Below, piece by piece: positions 53,701 through 63,399 of a stretch of DNA of 64,000 nucleotides. Numbering within the stretch: position 1 is the first letter of the stretch; each line of letters begins with the position of its first letter. The DNA comes from Pseudogulbenkiania sp. MAI-1 (GTDB lineage: Bacteria > Pseudomonadota > Gammaproteobacteria > Burkholderiales > Chromobacteriaceae). The stretch spans positions 310,001 through 374,000 of the forward strand of contig NZ_AZUR01000001.1 of assembly GCF_000527175.1 (NCBI RefSeq). The letters are read 5' to 3'. The position numbers were made by a program, and so were the translations under genes. The notes beneath the pieces are model-generated. The model made no database searches, had not been told where the DNA came from, and was given only the letters and a program-made list of their open reading frames with translations.

Positions 53701-55230
53701 TCAGAAATCCTCGCTGCGGCGGTACTCCATCGCCTGGTACAGCGGCGTCTGCAGCTCGACCCGGGTGACGCGGATGCGCGTTTCGCCCTGGGCATCGCGC
53801 AGCAGGAATTCGCGCAGCCGCGAGAACGGCCGTCCCGGCAGCACCAGCAAGGCCGGGCGGCCGAGCCGGGGCTGGGCAGGCAGGTGCAGCGCCGGCTGGA
53901 ACGTGGCGTCCTGGTGGGTGATGGTGGGCAGCACCTCGACCGCCTCCGGGGCCGGGCCAAGCAATTCGACGCCGCATTCCACCTCGTTGCCGCCTGCCGC
54001 GGCCGAGGCCCAGCGTACCGCGCACAACTGGCGGTGGTCCGGCTGTAGCTGGGGTGACAGCAGCAGTAGTTCGCCGGTACGCAGCGGCTGTCCATCCGGG
54101 TTGCCGCGCAGCAGGAAGCCGAGCTGGCTCTGGTTAACGGCCTGGAACAAGGCGGGGCGGGCGGGTCGGCCCAGCACCGGGATGGGACTGTCCTCCGGCG
54201 TCTCGGCCGGCGCCGGGCGCAGCGTCAGCCAGATCGGCAGCAACTGGGCGGTGAGGGTCAACCACTGCTGGGCCGGCTGCCGCGGCTGGCGTCGCCGCTT
54301 CGGTTGCGTCCACTCTTCGGCCAGCTTGCGCGCCACTTCCACGGCCAGGTCGGCGGGGATGGCCGTGCCGTTCGCCAGCTGGCGCGCCAACGGCTCGGCC
54401 TGCTGTTGCAGCGTTTCGATGACATCGCCCAGATAGACCCAGAACTCGCCGCTGGCCGCCACCTGCGGTTTGAGCGGCAAAAAGTGCGGCGGGGCGTCGC
54501 GCGCCGGGTCGACCTGATAGCCGAAGCCTTGCGCCTTGGTCAGCCCGGCCAGGGGGATCAGCTCGATGCGGGGTGCCAGCCGGAAGATCAACGCCATGGC
54601 CGCCATCATTTCGCTATCGGCCAGGTGCTTGCCGTCGGTCAGGCCCATCAGCAGAATCTGCCGGTACACCACGGCGATGGTCTCGGCCGGTGCGTGGCGG
54701 CGCTCCTGCCAGCCGGATTCCACGGCCAGCTGGTAGAGCTGATGACAGTCGTGCCAGAAGTGCATGGGCAGATCGGTGTAGCATTCCATGGCCAGCTTGA
54801 CCTGCAGGCGCGCGGTCAGCAAAGCCAGGCAGAGCAGTTCCACCTTGGGTTGCTCCCGTTCCAGCAGCGAGCGTTTTTCCAGCCGTTCCACCAGCGTGCG
54901 CTTGAAGCCGGCGAACAAGGCATCGAACAGCGCCATGCCCAGACGGGCGGCCTGACGGGCCTTGCCCGAGCTGACGACCTCGTCGCTGACGATCTGGGTT
55001 TCCAGCACCGGAAAGAAGCGGTCGAGTGCCGCCAGGTAGAGCTTCAGCAGCTTGTGCCGGGTGCCAACCGCTACCGGGGTGCGGCTCAGGCTCTGCAGGG
55101 CAGTGAGCAGCAACTGGCCACACTCGTCGATACGGGTGTAGGGGAGGCGCTCCAGCCAGTCGGCCACGCTGTCAGGCTGCAGGTCGACCAGCTTGGGGTC
55201 CATCAGATTGTCCGGTAGGCGCAGTTGCAT
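53701..55230 (-). CDS. Conserved hypothetical protein, 509 residues
   Basis: I do not recognise the family. There is no signal peptide and no membrane helix. The N-terminal 300 residues look all-helical ('LLKLYLAALDRFFPVLETQI', 'LLCLALLTARLQVKLAMECY'). A Pro/Arg-rich linker (about 300-330, 'QPKRRRQPRQPAQQ') leads to a beta-rich C-terminal domain (about 390-509) that could be a PilZ-like or other beta barrel. I start at the ATG at 55230 with GGGG 6 bases upstream; 55248 is an alternative. It lies 73 bases after bioA and 94 bases before proB on the same strand. Confidence 0.75.
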   Translation of the reverse strand: MQLRLPDNLMDPKLVDLQPDSVADWLERLPYTRIDECGQLLLTALQSLSRTPVAVGTRHKLLKLYLAALDRFFPVLETQIVSDEVVSSGKARQAARLGMALFDALFAGFKRTLVERLEKRSLLEREQPKVELLCLALLTARLQVKLAMECYTDLPMHFWHDCHQLYQLAVESGWQERRHAPAETIAVVYRQILLMGLTDGKHLADSEMMAAMALIFRLAPRIELIPLAGLTKAQGFGYQVDPARDAPPHFLPLKPQVAASGEFWVYLGDVIETLQQQAEPLARQLANGTAIPADLAVEVARKLAEEWTQPKRRRQPRQPAQQWLTLTAQLLPIWLTLRPAPAETPEDSPIPVLGRPARPALFQAVNQSQLGFLLRGNPDGQPLRTGELLLLSPQLQPDHRQLCAVRWASAAAGGNEVECGVELLGPAPEAVEVLPTITHQDATFQPALHLPAQPRLGRPALLVLPGRPFSRLREFLLRDAQGETRIRVTRVELQTPLYQAMEYRRSEDF

Positions 55231-55303
55231 GGGGAACCCCAGTCTCATGGCAACAAGGGAGTGATCCTGCAATGCTATTGGTATCGGCCGGCCTTGGCAA
55301 TTG

Positions 55304-56653
55304 CTACGGCAAGGGCGGGGCGGGCCGTGCTTCCTCCGGCTGTGCCTGTTGCAGTTCGTCCAGGGTGTCGAGCGTGGCCCGGCACAGTAGCGCCATTTCG
55401 GTGTCCTCAATCACGTAGGGCGGCATGAAGTACACCGTGTTGCCGATCGGTCGTACCAGGCAGCCCCGCTGCAGCATGGCCGAGAAAAACGCCACGGCAA
55501 AGTCGCGGCGGCCTGTTTCGACCTCGAACGCCCAGATCATGCCCTGCTGGCGGAACTGACGTACCTGGGGATGCACCCGCAGCGGTGCTAGCAGCTCATT
55601 GAAGCGAGCAGCCCTGGCGCGGTTCTGCGCCAGCACGTCCTCCTGCTCGAACAGGTCCAGCACCGCCAGCGCGGCGCGGCAGGCCAGCGCGTTGCCGGTG
55701 TAGCTGTGCGAGTGCAGGAAGCCGCGCGTCACGTCGTCGTCGTAGAACGCCTTATAGACGCTGTCGGTGGTCAGCACGCACGACAGCGGCAGGAAGCCGC
55801 CGGTGATGCCCTTGGACAGGCACAGGAAATCGGGGCGGATGCCGGCCTGCTCGCAGGCGAACAAGGTGCCGGTGCGGCCGAAGCCGACCGCGATCTCGTC
55901 GGCGATCAGGTGCACCTGGTAGCGGTCGCACAGGCGCCGTGCTTCCTCCAGGTAGGCGGGGTGGTACATCGCCATGCCGGCCGCGCCCTGCACCAGCGGC
56001 TCGACGATCAGCGCCGCGATGCTGTCGGCCTGCTTGGCCAGCACGTTCTCCAGCGCCCGCGCGGCGCGTCGTGCTACGTCCTCCGCCGTCTCGCCGTCCT
56101 GGGCCTGGCGGGCGTCCGGCGTCGGCACGCGGATGCCGGTCTTCAATAGCGGTGCGTAGGTCGATGAGAACAGCGGCACGTCGGTGACCACCAGCGCGCC
56201 GATGGTCTCGCCGTGGTAGCTGTTTTCCAGGCTGAGGAAGCGCGTCTTGCCGCTCTGCCCGCAGTTCTGCCAGTAGTGGAAGCTCATCTTCAATGCGATT
56301 TCCGTCGCGCTGGCACCGTCCGAGCCGTAGAAGGCGTGGCCAAGACCAGTAAGCCCGGCCAGCCGCTCCGACAGTTCGATCACCGGACGATGCGTGAAGC
56401 CCGCCAGCATCACGTGCTCCAGCGTGTTGAGCTGATCCTTGATGGCGGCCTTGATCGCCGGGTGGCCGTGGCCGAACAGGTTGACCCACCACGAACTGAC
56501 CGCATCGAGATAACGCTTGCCGTCGAAATCGGTCAGCCACACCCCCTCGGCGCGGGCGATCGGCACGATGGGCAGCGTTTCATGGCGCTTCATCTGGGTA
56601 CAGGGATGCCAGACGGCATGTCGGCTGCGGGCCAGCCAGTCTTGGTTGCTCAT
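55304..56653 (-). CDS. bioA: Adenosylmethionine-8-amino-7-oxononanoate aminotransferase
   Basis: A 449-residue PLP enzyme of biotin synthesis that aminates KAPA to DAPA. The start 'SNQDWLARSRHAVWHPCTQM' is characteristic. 'HRPVIELSERLAGLTGLGHA', 'FYGSDGASATEIALKMSFHY' and 'DEIAVGFGRTGTLFACEQAG' are conserved. The PLP lysine is K281 in 'CLSKGITGGFLPLS'. Other bio genes are not in the window. It is divergent from pilA across a 292-base gap. Confidence 0.96.
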   Translation of the reverse strand: MSNQDWLARSRHAVWHPCTQMKRHETLPIVPIARAEGVWLTDFDGKRYLDAVSSWWVNLFGHGHPAIKAAIKDQLNTLEHVMLAGFTHRPVIELSERLAGLTGLGHAFYGSDGASATEIALKMSFHYWQNCGQSGKTRFLSLENSYHGETIGALVVTDVPLFSSTYAPLLKTGIRVPTPDARQAQDGETAEDVARRAARALENVLAKQADSIAALIVEPLVQGAAGMAMYHPAYLEEARRLCDRYQVHLIADEIAVGFGRTGTLFACEQAGIRPDFLCLSKGITGGFLPLSCVLTTDSVYKAFYDDDVTRGFLHSHSYTGNALACRAALAVLDLFEQEDVLAQNRARAARFNELLAPLRVHPQVRQFRQQGMIWAFEVETGRRDFAVAFFSAMLQRGCLVRPIGNTVYFMPPYVIEDTEMALLCRATLDTLDELQQAQPEEARPAPPLP

Positions 56654-56820
56654 GGGGAGAGGCTCTGCGAAAGGTTCGATGAACCGGATGCTAGCACAGC
56701 CTCCGACTAGAGGAGCGCTGGTGGCGGGGTGACGAAAAGCGTCACTTTCTGTCGTGTGCCGTCCCTTCTTGACGGCGGGTATGGCATTGGAGTAGTCAGA
56801 ATTCAAGGGTTTGGCTCACC

Positions 56821-56836
56821 TGGCATGCGTATTGCA
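56821..56836 (+). promoter_or_regulatory. Sigma-54-type promoter of pilA
   Basis: TGGCATGCGTATTGCA matches the sigma-54 pattern TGGCAC-N5-TTGCW with one change (T for C at the last base of the -24 box) and correct spacing. The start is expected near 56847, giving a leader of about 100 bases before the pilin ATG. Type IV pilin genes are classic sigma-54/PilR targets in Pseudomonas. A possible activator motif (CTGTC...CGTC, 56749-56763) lies about 60 bases upstream. Confidence 0.7.
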
Positions 56837-56945
56837 AGAATGGGCCTCGAAACGGAGTGACACGGACCAGAAATCGGCCGACGACTCCATTCAGTGCAGT
56901 CCGGCCGCCGTCGGCCTTGATATTCAACCATCTGGGGGTTCAACC

Positions 56946-57371
56946 ATGAACAAATCCATGCAACAGGGCTTTACCCTGATCGAACTGATGATCGTGGTCG
57001 CGATCATCGGTATCCTCGCCGCGCTGGCGATTCCGGCGTATTCCGACTACACCGCCAAGTCGAAGGTGAGTGAGGCGTTGACGCTGGGTGATGGCTTCAA
57101 GACCAAGGTGGCGCTGGCTCTGGGCGAATCCGGTACCTGCGATCCTGGTGGCTCTGCGGCCAGCACCACCGGCAAGTATGTGAGTGCCATCGCGTTTGGT
57201 GGCACCGCCAGCACCTCGGCCTGCACCATTACCATGACTATGGCTAGCACCGGGGTATCCACCATTGATAGCGGCACCATCGTATTGACCTCGTCTCCGG
57301 CCGGTGAGTCGCTGAATTGGACTTGTTCTTCGGCTATCCCTGATAAATATATACCGAAAACTTGCCAATAA
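56946..57371 (+). CDS. pilA: Type IV major pilin (type IVa)
   Basis: A 141-residue prepilin. The short basic leader MNKSMQQG ends in glycine (G8) and is cut before F9 by prepilin peptidase. The mature start FTLIELMIVVAIIGILAALA carries the conserved E5 and forms the assembly helix. Four cysteines follow, with the C-terminal pair in 'NWTCSSAIPDKYIPKTC' forming the typical disulfide loop. GGGGG lies 7 bases before the ATG. It sits ahead of two glycosyl-ligase genes but has its own terminator. It may support twitching and DNA uptake together with dprA. Confidence 0.95.
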   Translation: MNKSMQQGFTLIELMIVVAIIGILAALAIPAYSDYTAKSKVSEALTLGDGFKTKVALALGESGTCDPGGSAASTTGKYVSAIAFGGTASTSACTITMTMASTGVSTIDSGTIVLTSSPAGESLNWTCSSAIPDKYIPKTCQ

Positions 57372-57391
57372 TCGGCATGGTATTTGATCTC

Positions 57392-57423
57392 AAGCCCTGC
57401 GGCCTTTTGGCGCAGGGCTTTTT
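57392..57423 (+). terminator. pilA terminator
   Basis: The 10-bp stem AAGCCCTGCG/CGCAGGGCTT has a 9-base loop and is followed by TTT, 20 bases after the stop. Confidence 0.88.
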
Positions 57424-57523
57424 CATATTGTTGTTTGGTGGCATGGTCGGCCATCGCATCGTGATAATCCGCTACCAGCACGGCGACTAAGGTACTTCTT
57501 GCCGCTGCTCTTTGGAGAAAATC

Positions 57524-59371
57524 TTGTCCAGCGCTTTTCATCGTTTTCCCATGTTGCTGGTCGCACTGGCTTTACTACTGCCCTTTTTGTCTCCATTGCA
57601 GATTTACCCGCTAACCGACTGGTGGAAGGATCATCTGGCCACCGGGCTGATCGCGCTGGCCGTGCTGCTGCGCCTGCTGGGCAGGGTGGGTAACAGGGAG
57701 TCGCCAACCGTGCCACTGGCGCTGCTGTGTAGTTGGGGCTTTGCATTGTTTATGGTGCTGAGCTTCGCGCAGCTGGTACACGACTCCTATGTGGTTCGAT
57801 CGTTGTCGCCGCTTGTGTTCTTGGTCATCGCTTCGCTGGCGGGCTATGTGTTTTTTGTCGAAGCCCAATACCAGGGACGCCAGAACGTGGTGGTATTGCT
57901 GGCTCGGGTGCTGTGGATCGGTGCACTGTTGCAGGCTGTGATCGGACTACTGCAGGTAAGCGGGATGGCGCTCCAGGTGCCGGGCGTGCTTGTTGATCGA
58001 GCCAGCCCGACCGGCAACATCATGGGCAATATCGGTCAGCGTAACCAGTACGCTCACTATCTGGGCTGGGGCATGGCGGCGACTTGTTATCTATTCTCGG
58101 TCGGTAAGTTGCGCAACTGGATATTCCATCTATCGGCACTATTACTGGCCTTGCTGATGGCGTGGAGTGGGTCGCGGTTGGTGTTGGCCTACGGCGGTGG
58201 TTTTATCCTGCTGGCGTTGCTCTGGCGTTTCCGGGCGGATGCTCTGACCGAGGCCGGGCAACGTACCAGACAGCTAGCCAAGGCTTTGTTATTCGCTTGT
58301 GCTTATATCGTGTTAACCCAGTTGCTGCTGGAACCGCTCAGCTATTTGCTGCACGCCTTGGGCTGGCAAGTCAACGGAACCAGCGGTGCCGGACGACTAT
58401 TGGAGGCTGGTTTTGGTGCACGGCGCCGTGTTGAATGGAGTAAAGCCTGGCAGATGTTTTTGGCTCACCCATTGTTTGGTATTGGCTGGGGTGGTTTTGC
58501 CTATCAAAGTGTCTGGCTGGAGGCATTTGGTCGCCAAACACGGTTTGTCGAGAGCGTGCTGTTTACCCACAGCCATAATCTGTTTGCTCAGTTGCTGGCC
58601 GAGACCGGCCTGATCGGTACCGGCATTGTCGTTACCGCCTTGCTCTGGTGTCTGTTGCCGTATTTTCGCAAAAACCAGGTAACAGCCGAGAACCTGTTGT
58701 TGATCAGCCTGGCGATGGTGACGCTGGGACACTCTATGTTTGAGTATCCTTTGTGGTATCTGCCATTCTTGTGCGGATTGATGATCGTGCTGTCCTTGTC
58801 GCCAATCAGTGGAGTGACGTTGAGTGTGCGCCCACTGCTGCAACGTGTGGCCTCAGGTGCAGTTTGCCTGTTGGCAGCGTGGTATCTGGTGACAGGGGCC
58901 TCGGTGTTTTTTGACTTGGCCCAGTGGAAAATACGAAGCCCGGAGCCACAGGTGAATGAGCAGCGTGTTGCCGCTTTAGTGGCGTTGGCACGCAATCCCT
59001 TGTGGACTTACGAAGCGGAACAGCAGCTATCGACCTATCTACCCTCGGATCGTCATCAGCTGGCGCTTAAGAGAGAGCTATTTGAGCGGTTGGTCGCGTA
59101 TCGTCCTTTCCACTATCAACTATCCCAATTAGCTATTCTTCGTGCACTGGATCATGACCCCGCCGGCGCCCGTGAAGCGATGGCCATGCGCATTGCTGCG
59201 TATCCGGATAGTGTGGGAAGTATCCAGGCATACTTGCAGACACGCTCCGAACCGGAAATGCAACCGCTCCGCGAAATGGCCGAACGCGCCTTCAAAGCCT
59301 ACCAGCAAGGAGGTGCGGAAGCGGCGGCGCGTACTGCCTCCCAGCCTGAAACGCACAAGGTGCTGTTTTGA
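57524..59371 (+). CDS. PglL/Wzy-type O-oligosaccharyltransferase or O-antigen ligase (lower G+C copy)
   Basis: A 615-residue polytopic inner-membrane protein of the Wzy_C/PglL family, which transfers lipid-linked glycan to pilin or LPS in the periplasm. About twelve helices span 5-440. The conserved loop 'GNIMGNIGQRNQYAHYLGWG' and the Wzy_C segment with 'HSHNLFAQLLAETGLIGTG' are intact. A soluble TPR-like C-terminal part (about 470-615) follows. I use a TTG at 57524 because GGAG lies 6 bases upstream. The gene is visibly less G+C-rich than its neighbours. Its position behind pilA suggests pilin glycosylation. Confidence 0.85.
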   Translation: MSSAFHRFPMLLVALALLLPFLSPLQIYPLTDWWKDHLATGLIALAVLLRLLGRVGNRESPTVPLALLCSWGFALFMVLSFAQLVHDSYVVRSLSPLVFLVIASLAGYVFFVEAQYQGRQNVVVLLARVLWIGALLQAVIGLLQVSGMALQVPGVLVDRASPTGNIMGNIGQRNQYAHYLGWGMAATCYLFSVGKLRNWIFHLSALLLALLMAWSGSRLVLAYGGGFILLALLWRFRADALTEAGQRTRQLAKALLFACAYIVLTQLLLEPLSYLLHALGWQVNGTSGAGRLLEAGFGARRRVEWSKAWQMFLAHPLFGIGWGGFAYQSVWLEAFGRQTRFVESVLFTHSHNLFAQLLAETGLIGTGIVVTALLWCLLPYFRKNQVTAENLLLISLAMVTLGHSMFEYPLWYLPFLCGLMIVLSLSPISGVTLSVRPLLQRVASGAVCLLAAWYLVTGASVFFDLAQWKIRSPEPQVNEQRVAALVALARNPLWTYEAEQQLSTYLPSDRHQLALKRELFERLVAYRPFHYQLSQLAILRALDHDPAGAREAMAMRIAAYPDSVGSIQAYLQTRSEPEMQPLREMAERAFKAYQQGGAEAAARTASQPETHKVLF

Positions 59372-59395
59372 GCCATTGTCGTGAATGATCGGATG

Positions 59396-59424
59396 AAAGC
59401 CGGGAACCCTCCCGGCTTTTTCCT
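59396..59424 (+). terminator. Terminator between the two ligase genes
   Basis: The stem AAAGCCGGGA/TCCCGGCTTT is followed by TT, 24 bases after the first ligase's stop. Confidence 0.85.
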
Positions 59425-59476
59425 TCCCCGCCGCTTTGCGCTATGCTGCGCGCTTGTGTTTACTGACCCATAACCC

Positions 59477-61258
59477 ATGTCTCCCTCCCGACTGTTTCCT
59501 CGTCTCGCCCTCCTGAGCCTCGGCCTGATCACCGTCGTTCCGTTCGCCTCACGCTTCCACTATGTGCCCTTGCCACAGTGGTGGGGGGAGATCAACGTGG
59601 TGTGGCTGACCGTGCTGGCCGCGGTGCTATTGCTGGTCGGGCAGGCTGGGCTGTTCGAGCGACTGCCGCGTGCGGCGCTGTGGGCCTTGTTGGCGGCATC
59701 GTGTTGGGCGTTGCAGCCGCTGCTGGTGCCGACACTGTTTCCCGGCATGAGCTGGGCGACGGCGTTGGCCTGGACGAGCATGGCCTTGTTGGCTTGCGTC
59801 ACGGTAACGCTGCGCGAGCGCTTCGGTCTGCGTGAGCTGACGACGTGGCTGGCGTGGGCCCTGCTGACCGGGGCGCTGATCCAGTCGCTGATCGGGGCGG
59901 CCCAGCTGACCGGCCTGGCCGAGGCCATGGGCGGGCTGCTGTTCTACGACCGGGCGCACCCGACCACCAATATCTTCGGCCACATCGGCCAGCGCAACCA
60001 ATTTGCTCATTATCTGATGTGGGGCGTGGTGGCCGGCTGTTATCTCCACGCTGCCGATCGTTTGCCGGCGCGCTGGCTGTGGGGGCTGATGGCGTGGCTG
60101 GCGCTGCTGCTGGCCTGGGCCGGTTCGCGCACCATCCTGCTCTACCTGCTGGCCTTGTCGGTGCTGGCCTTGGTGTGGCACTGGCGTATCGGGGAGGATG
60201 CCTCGCGCCGCCTGCGCAACGTGCTGTGGGGCAGCTGTGCGCTGATCCTGGCGGCGCAGTTCCTGTTGCCGTGGGCGAATCAGCTGGTGTCGCTGCTGAG
60301 CCATACGAGCGTCGGCGGCGCCTCCGGGCTGGAGCGGCTGGCCGCCAACGGCGACGGCATGGGCTCGCGCCGTTTTGCCGAGATGCACAAGGCCTGGCTG
60401 GTGTTCCGGGCGCATCCGCTATGGGGCGTGGGCTGGTCGCAGTTCGCGGCCGAGAGCGTGCGGCTGCAGACGCTGCCGCAGTTTGCCGCCGCCGGCTTCA
60501 ACAGCGGCCTGTTCACCAACGCCCACAACCTAGTGCTGCAACTGCTGGCGGAGATGGGGGGCGTGGTGACGCTGCTGGTGTTGGGCGGCTTCGCCTGGGC
60601 GGTGTGGCCGTATTTCCGTCAGCGTGCCGAACTGGAGCACGTGCTGCCGCTCGGTGGCCTGGCGGTGACGCTGATCCACAGCCTGCTGGAATACCCGTTG
60701 TGGTACCTGTACTTCCTCGCCGTGCTGGTGATGTTCATGGCGCTGGTGCCGGGGCAGGGCGTGCGGCTGGCGCGGCCGGCGCGGCTGCCCTTGTGGCTGG
60801 GCGTGGCGGCGTTGGGCTGGCTGTCGCTGGCGGCGCTTCCGCGCTATAACGAGCTGCTCGGGTTGTATACGCCACAGGGCAATGCCAAGGCCAATGAAGT
60901 GCGTGTGGCGCGGCTGGCCGAGATCGTCGAGACCGAACCGCTGTTCGCCTTCCACGCGCTCAATACGCTGGACAACTACCTGCAGCCGACGCGCGAGCAG
61001 CTGCCGGAAAAGCGGCGCTGGCTGGCGCGGCTGGCGGCGTTCCGTCCTTATCCCGACGTATTGCTGAAAAAGGCCCAGCTCGAGGCGCTAGCGGGGGACG
61101 AGGCCGCGGCCGAAGCGACGCTCGGCACGGCGCTGGCGTCGTTCCCGACCTACGCGCCGTCATTCCTGAGCGAGTTGGGGCAGCGTGAGCCTGCCTGGGA
61201 GGGCTTGCGCCGCGTGGCGGAGGATGCCCGTCAAAAGCTGCCGCCGCAGTACCGTTGA
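59477..61258 (+). CDS. PglL/Wzy-type O-oligosaccharyltransferase or O-antigen ligase (G+C-rich copy)
   Basis: A 593-residue paralog of the upstream ligase with the same layout. About twelve helices span 5-440, with conserved 'TNIFGHIGQRNQFAHYLMWG' and 'NAHNLVLQLLAEMGGVVTLL'. A helical C-terminal part follows (about 460-593). Its codon use matches the rest of the window. It is separated from the first copy by a terminator, so it must have its own promoter. The two copies may act on different acceptors (pilin and other proteins, or LPS). Confidence 0.85.
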   Translation: MSPSRLFPRLALLSLGLITVVPFASRFHYVPLPQWWGEINVVWLTVLAAVLLLVGQAGLFERLPRAALWALLAASCWALQPLLVPTLFPGMSWATALAWTSMALLACVTVTLRERFGLRELTTWLAWALLTGALIQSLIGAAQLTGLAEAMGGLLFYDRAHPTTNIFGHIGQRNQFAHYLMWGVVAGCYLHAADRLPARWLWGLMAWLALLLAWAGSRTILLYLLALSVLALVWHWRIGEDASRRLRNVLWGSCALILAAQFLLPWANQLVSLLSHTSVGGASGLERLAANGDGMGSRRFAEMHKAWLVFRAHPLWGVGWSQFAAESVRLQTLPQFAAAGFNSGLFTNAHNLVLQLLAEMGGVVTLLVLGGFAWAVWPYFRQRAELEHVLPLGGLAVTLIHSLLEYPLWYLYFLAVLVMFMALVPGQGVRLARPARLPLWLGVAALGWLSLAALPRYNELLGLYTPQGNAKANEVRVARLAEIVETEPLFAFHALNTLDNYLQPTREQLPEKRRWLARLAAFRPYPDVLLKKAQLEALAGDEAAAEATLGTALASFPTYAPSFLSELGQREPAWEGLRRVAEDARQKLPPQYR

Positions 61259-61322
61259 GCCGGGGATTTTGCGGGGGCATCAAGAGCGTTGGCCATGTCC
61301 CCCCTGGTTGTGCCAGGTCAGG

Positions 61323-61394
61323 CGTAGGATGGGTGGAGCGTAGCGTAACCCATCACCTCATCGCATGGTTTGGCATGGTTTGATGGGTTACGGC
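61323..61394. repeat. Dispersed intergenic repeat, copy B
   Basis: The 32-base arm at 61323-61354 is 30/32 identical to the arm of copy A at 52296-52327. An inverted GATGGGTTAC arm at 61382-61391 closes the element. It lies between the second ligase gene and rpoH. Confidence 0.75.
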
Positions 61395-61428
61395 ATAAAC
61401 GCCTTCCCCCATCCTGACAGGGCTCAAA

Positions 61429-61466
61429 AGGACAACGCCCCGCATTCGAGAGCGGGGCGTTGTCCT
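61429..61466 (-). terminator. rpoH terminator
   Basis: A long stem (AGGACAACGCCCCGC paired with GCGGGGCGTTGTCCT) is followed by TTTGAG on the minus strand, 26 bases after the rpoH stop. Confidence 0.85.
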
Positions 61467-61491
61467 GTACGGGATGAGGCGTGTGGCGCGA

Positions 61492-62355
<864 letters not shown>

Positions 62356-62387
62356 GGATTAACTACCTCCTTGATGGGTAGTGCAAT

Positions 62388-62416
62388 GCTAGCACTCGGA
62401 TTGGTCGAGTGCTAGC
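62388..62416. promoter_or_regulatory. CIRCE operator (HrcA site) upstream of rpoH
   Basis: Perfect 10-base arms GCTAGCACTC and GAGTGCTAGC are separated by exactly 9 bases. The consensus CIRCE is TTAGCACTC-N9-GAGTGCTAA, and 8 of 9 bases in each half match. It lies 33 bases before the rpoH start codon, where bound HrcA would block transcription. Confidence 0.85.
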
Positions 62417-62490
62417 CAGAAAAAGTTCCGATTCAGATGTATTTTTCAATCGGCCCGATAGCCGGTTTCTTCAAATACGGAAGCCCAGGC

Positions 62491-63399
62491 TCAGCGCGGC
62501 TCGATCTGGCGTAAGTGGTGATTCGCCGCCAGCCGCGCGCCGAGCATGGCCAGCGCGCCGGTAGCAGCGAGCATCGCCAGCAGTTCCAGCGGGGCCAGCG
62601 TGCGCAGCTCCAACTGCTCGTTGTAGAGCCGGGCGAATTCGCGTACTGCCGGGTTGGCCGACGCCACCAGCCAGCCGGTCAATCCCCAGGCGATCAGCCC
62701 GGCCAGCACCCCTTGCCACAGCGCGTGGTAGAGGAAGGGGCGGCGGATGAAATTGTCGGTGGCGCCGATCAGCTTGGACACCTCGATCTCGTCGCGATGC
62801 GCCAGGATCTGCATGCGGATGGTGTTGTGCGTCACCAGCACCAGCGCGAGGCCGAGTGCCGCGCCGAGGAACAGCGTCAGGTGGCGCGTCAGCTCGACCA
62901 TGCCGAACAGGCGCTTGGCCCAGTTGGCGTCGAACTGGGCGGATTCGACCATTGGCAGGCCGGACAGCTCCTTCTGCAGCATCTCCAGTTCGCCAGGCTC
63001 GAGCGTCTTCGGGGTGATCACGAAAGCGTCCGGCAGCGGATTGCTGTCCAGTCCCTCGGCCAGGCCGTCGAGGCCGTTGCGCTTTTCCAGTCCGGCCAGG
63101 GCCTCGGCCTTGTCGACGAAGGTGAACAACTTCACCTTGGGATGGCTGGCCAGCGAGCTCTTCACCGCCGCGAGGTCGGCGTCTTCGGCCGACAGCTCCA
63201 TGAACAGCGAGATCTGCGGCGTCGCAGTGAGCTTGCCGACCCAGGCCTGGGTACTCTCGACGGCCAGGTAGAGCGCGATCGGCAGCGCCAGCGCCACCGA
63301 CAGCATCAACAGGCTGAGCAGGCTGCCGAACGGCTGGCGCAGGATCTTGACCAGCGCCTGGCGGGCACTCAGCGCGTGCAGGTAGAGAAAGTGCTTCAT
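62491..63399 (-). CDS. ftsX: Cell-division protein FtsX
   Basis: A 302-residue membrane subunit of the FtsEX complex, which controls septal peptidoglycan hydrolases. The N-terminal cytoplasmic tail leads to TM1 (about 25-47). A periplasmic loop (about 50-160, 'ISLFMELSAEDADLAAVKSS') and TM2-TM4 (about 165-190, 215-240, 270-290) follow. The segment 'AHRDEIEVSKLIGATDNFIR' is family-typical. The ATG overlaps the ftsE stop (ATGA). The nearest downstream gene on this strand, rpoH, has its own promoter region. Confidence 0.95.
   Translation of the reverse strand: MKHFLYLHALSARQALVKILRQPFGSLLSLLMLSVALALPIALYLAVESTQAWVGKLTATPQISLFMELSAEDADLAAVKSSLASHPKVKLFTFVDKAEALAGLEKRNGLDGLAEGLDSNPLPDAFVITPKTLEPGELEMLQKELSGLPMVESAQFDANWAKRLFGMVELTRHLTLFLGAALGLALVLVTHNTIRMQILAHRDEIEVSKLIGATDNFIRRPFLYHALWQGVLAGLIAWGLTGWLVASANPAVREFARLYNEQLELRTLAPLELLAMLAATGALAMLGARLAANHHLRQIEPR

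Noticed and set aside
62417..62490. Sigma-70 or sigma-32 promoter of rpoH upstream of CIRCE
   Set aside because: A TTGAAA is present but no -10 element of either type has acceptable match and spacing, so no promoter is called.
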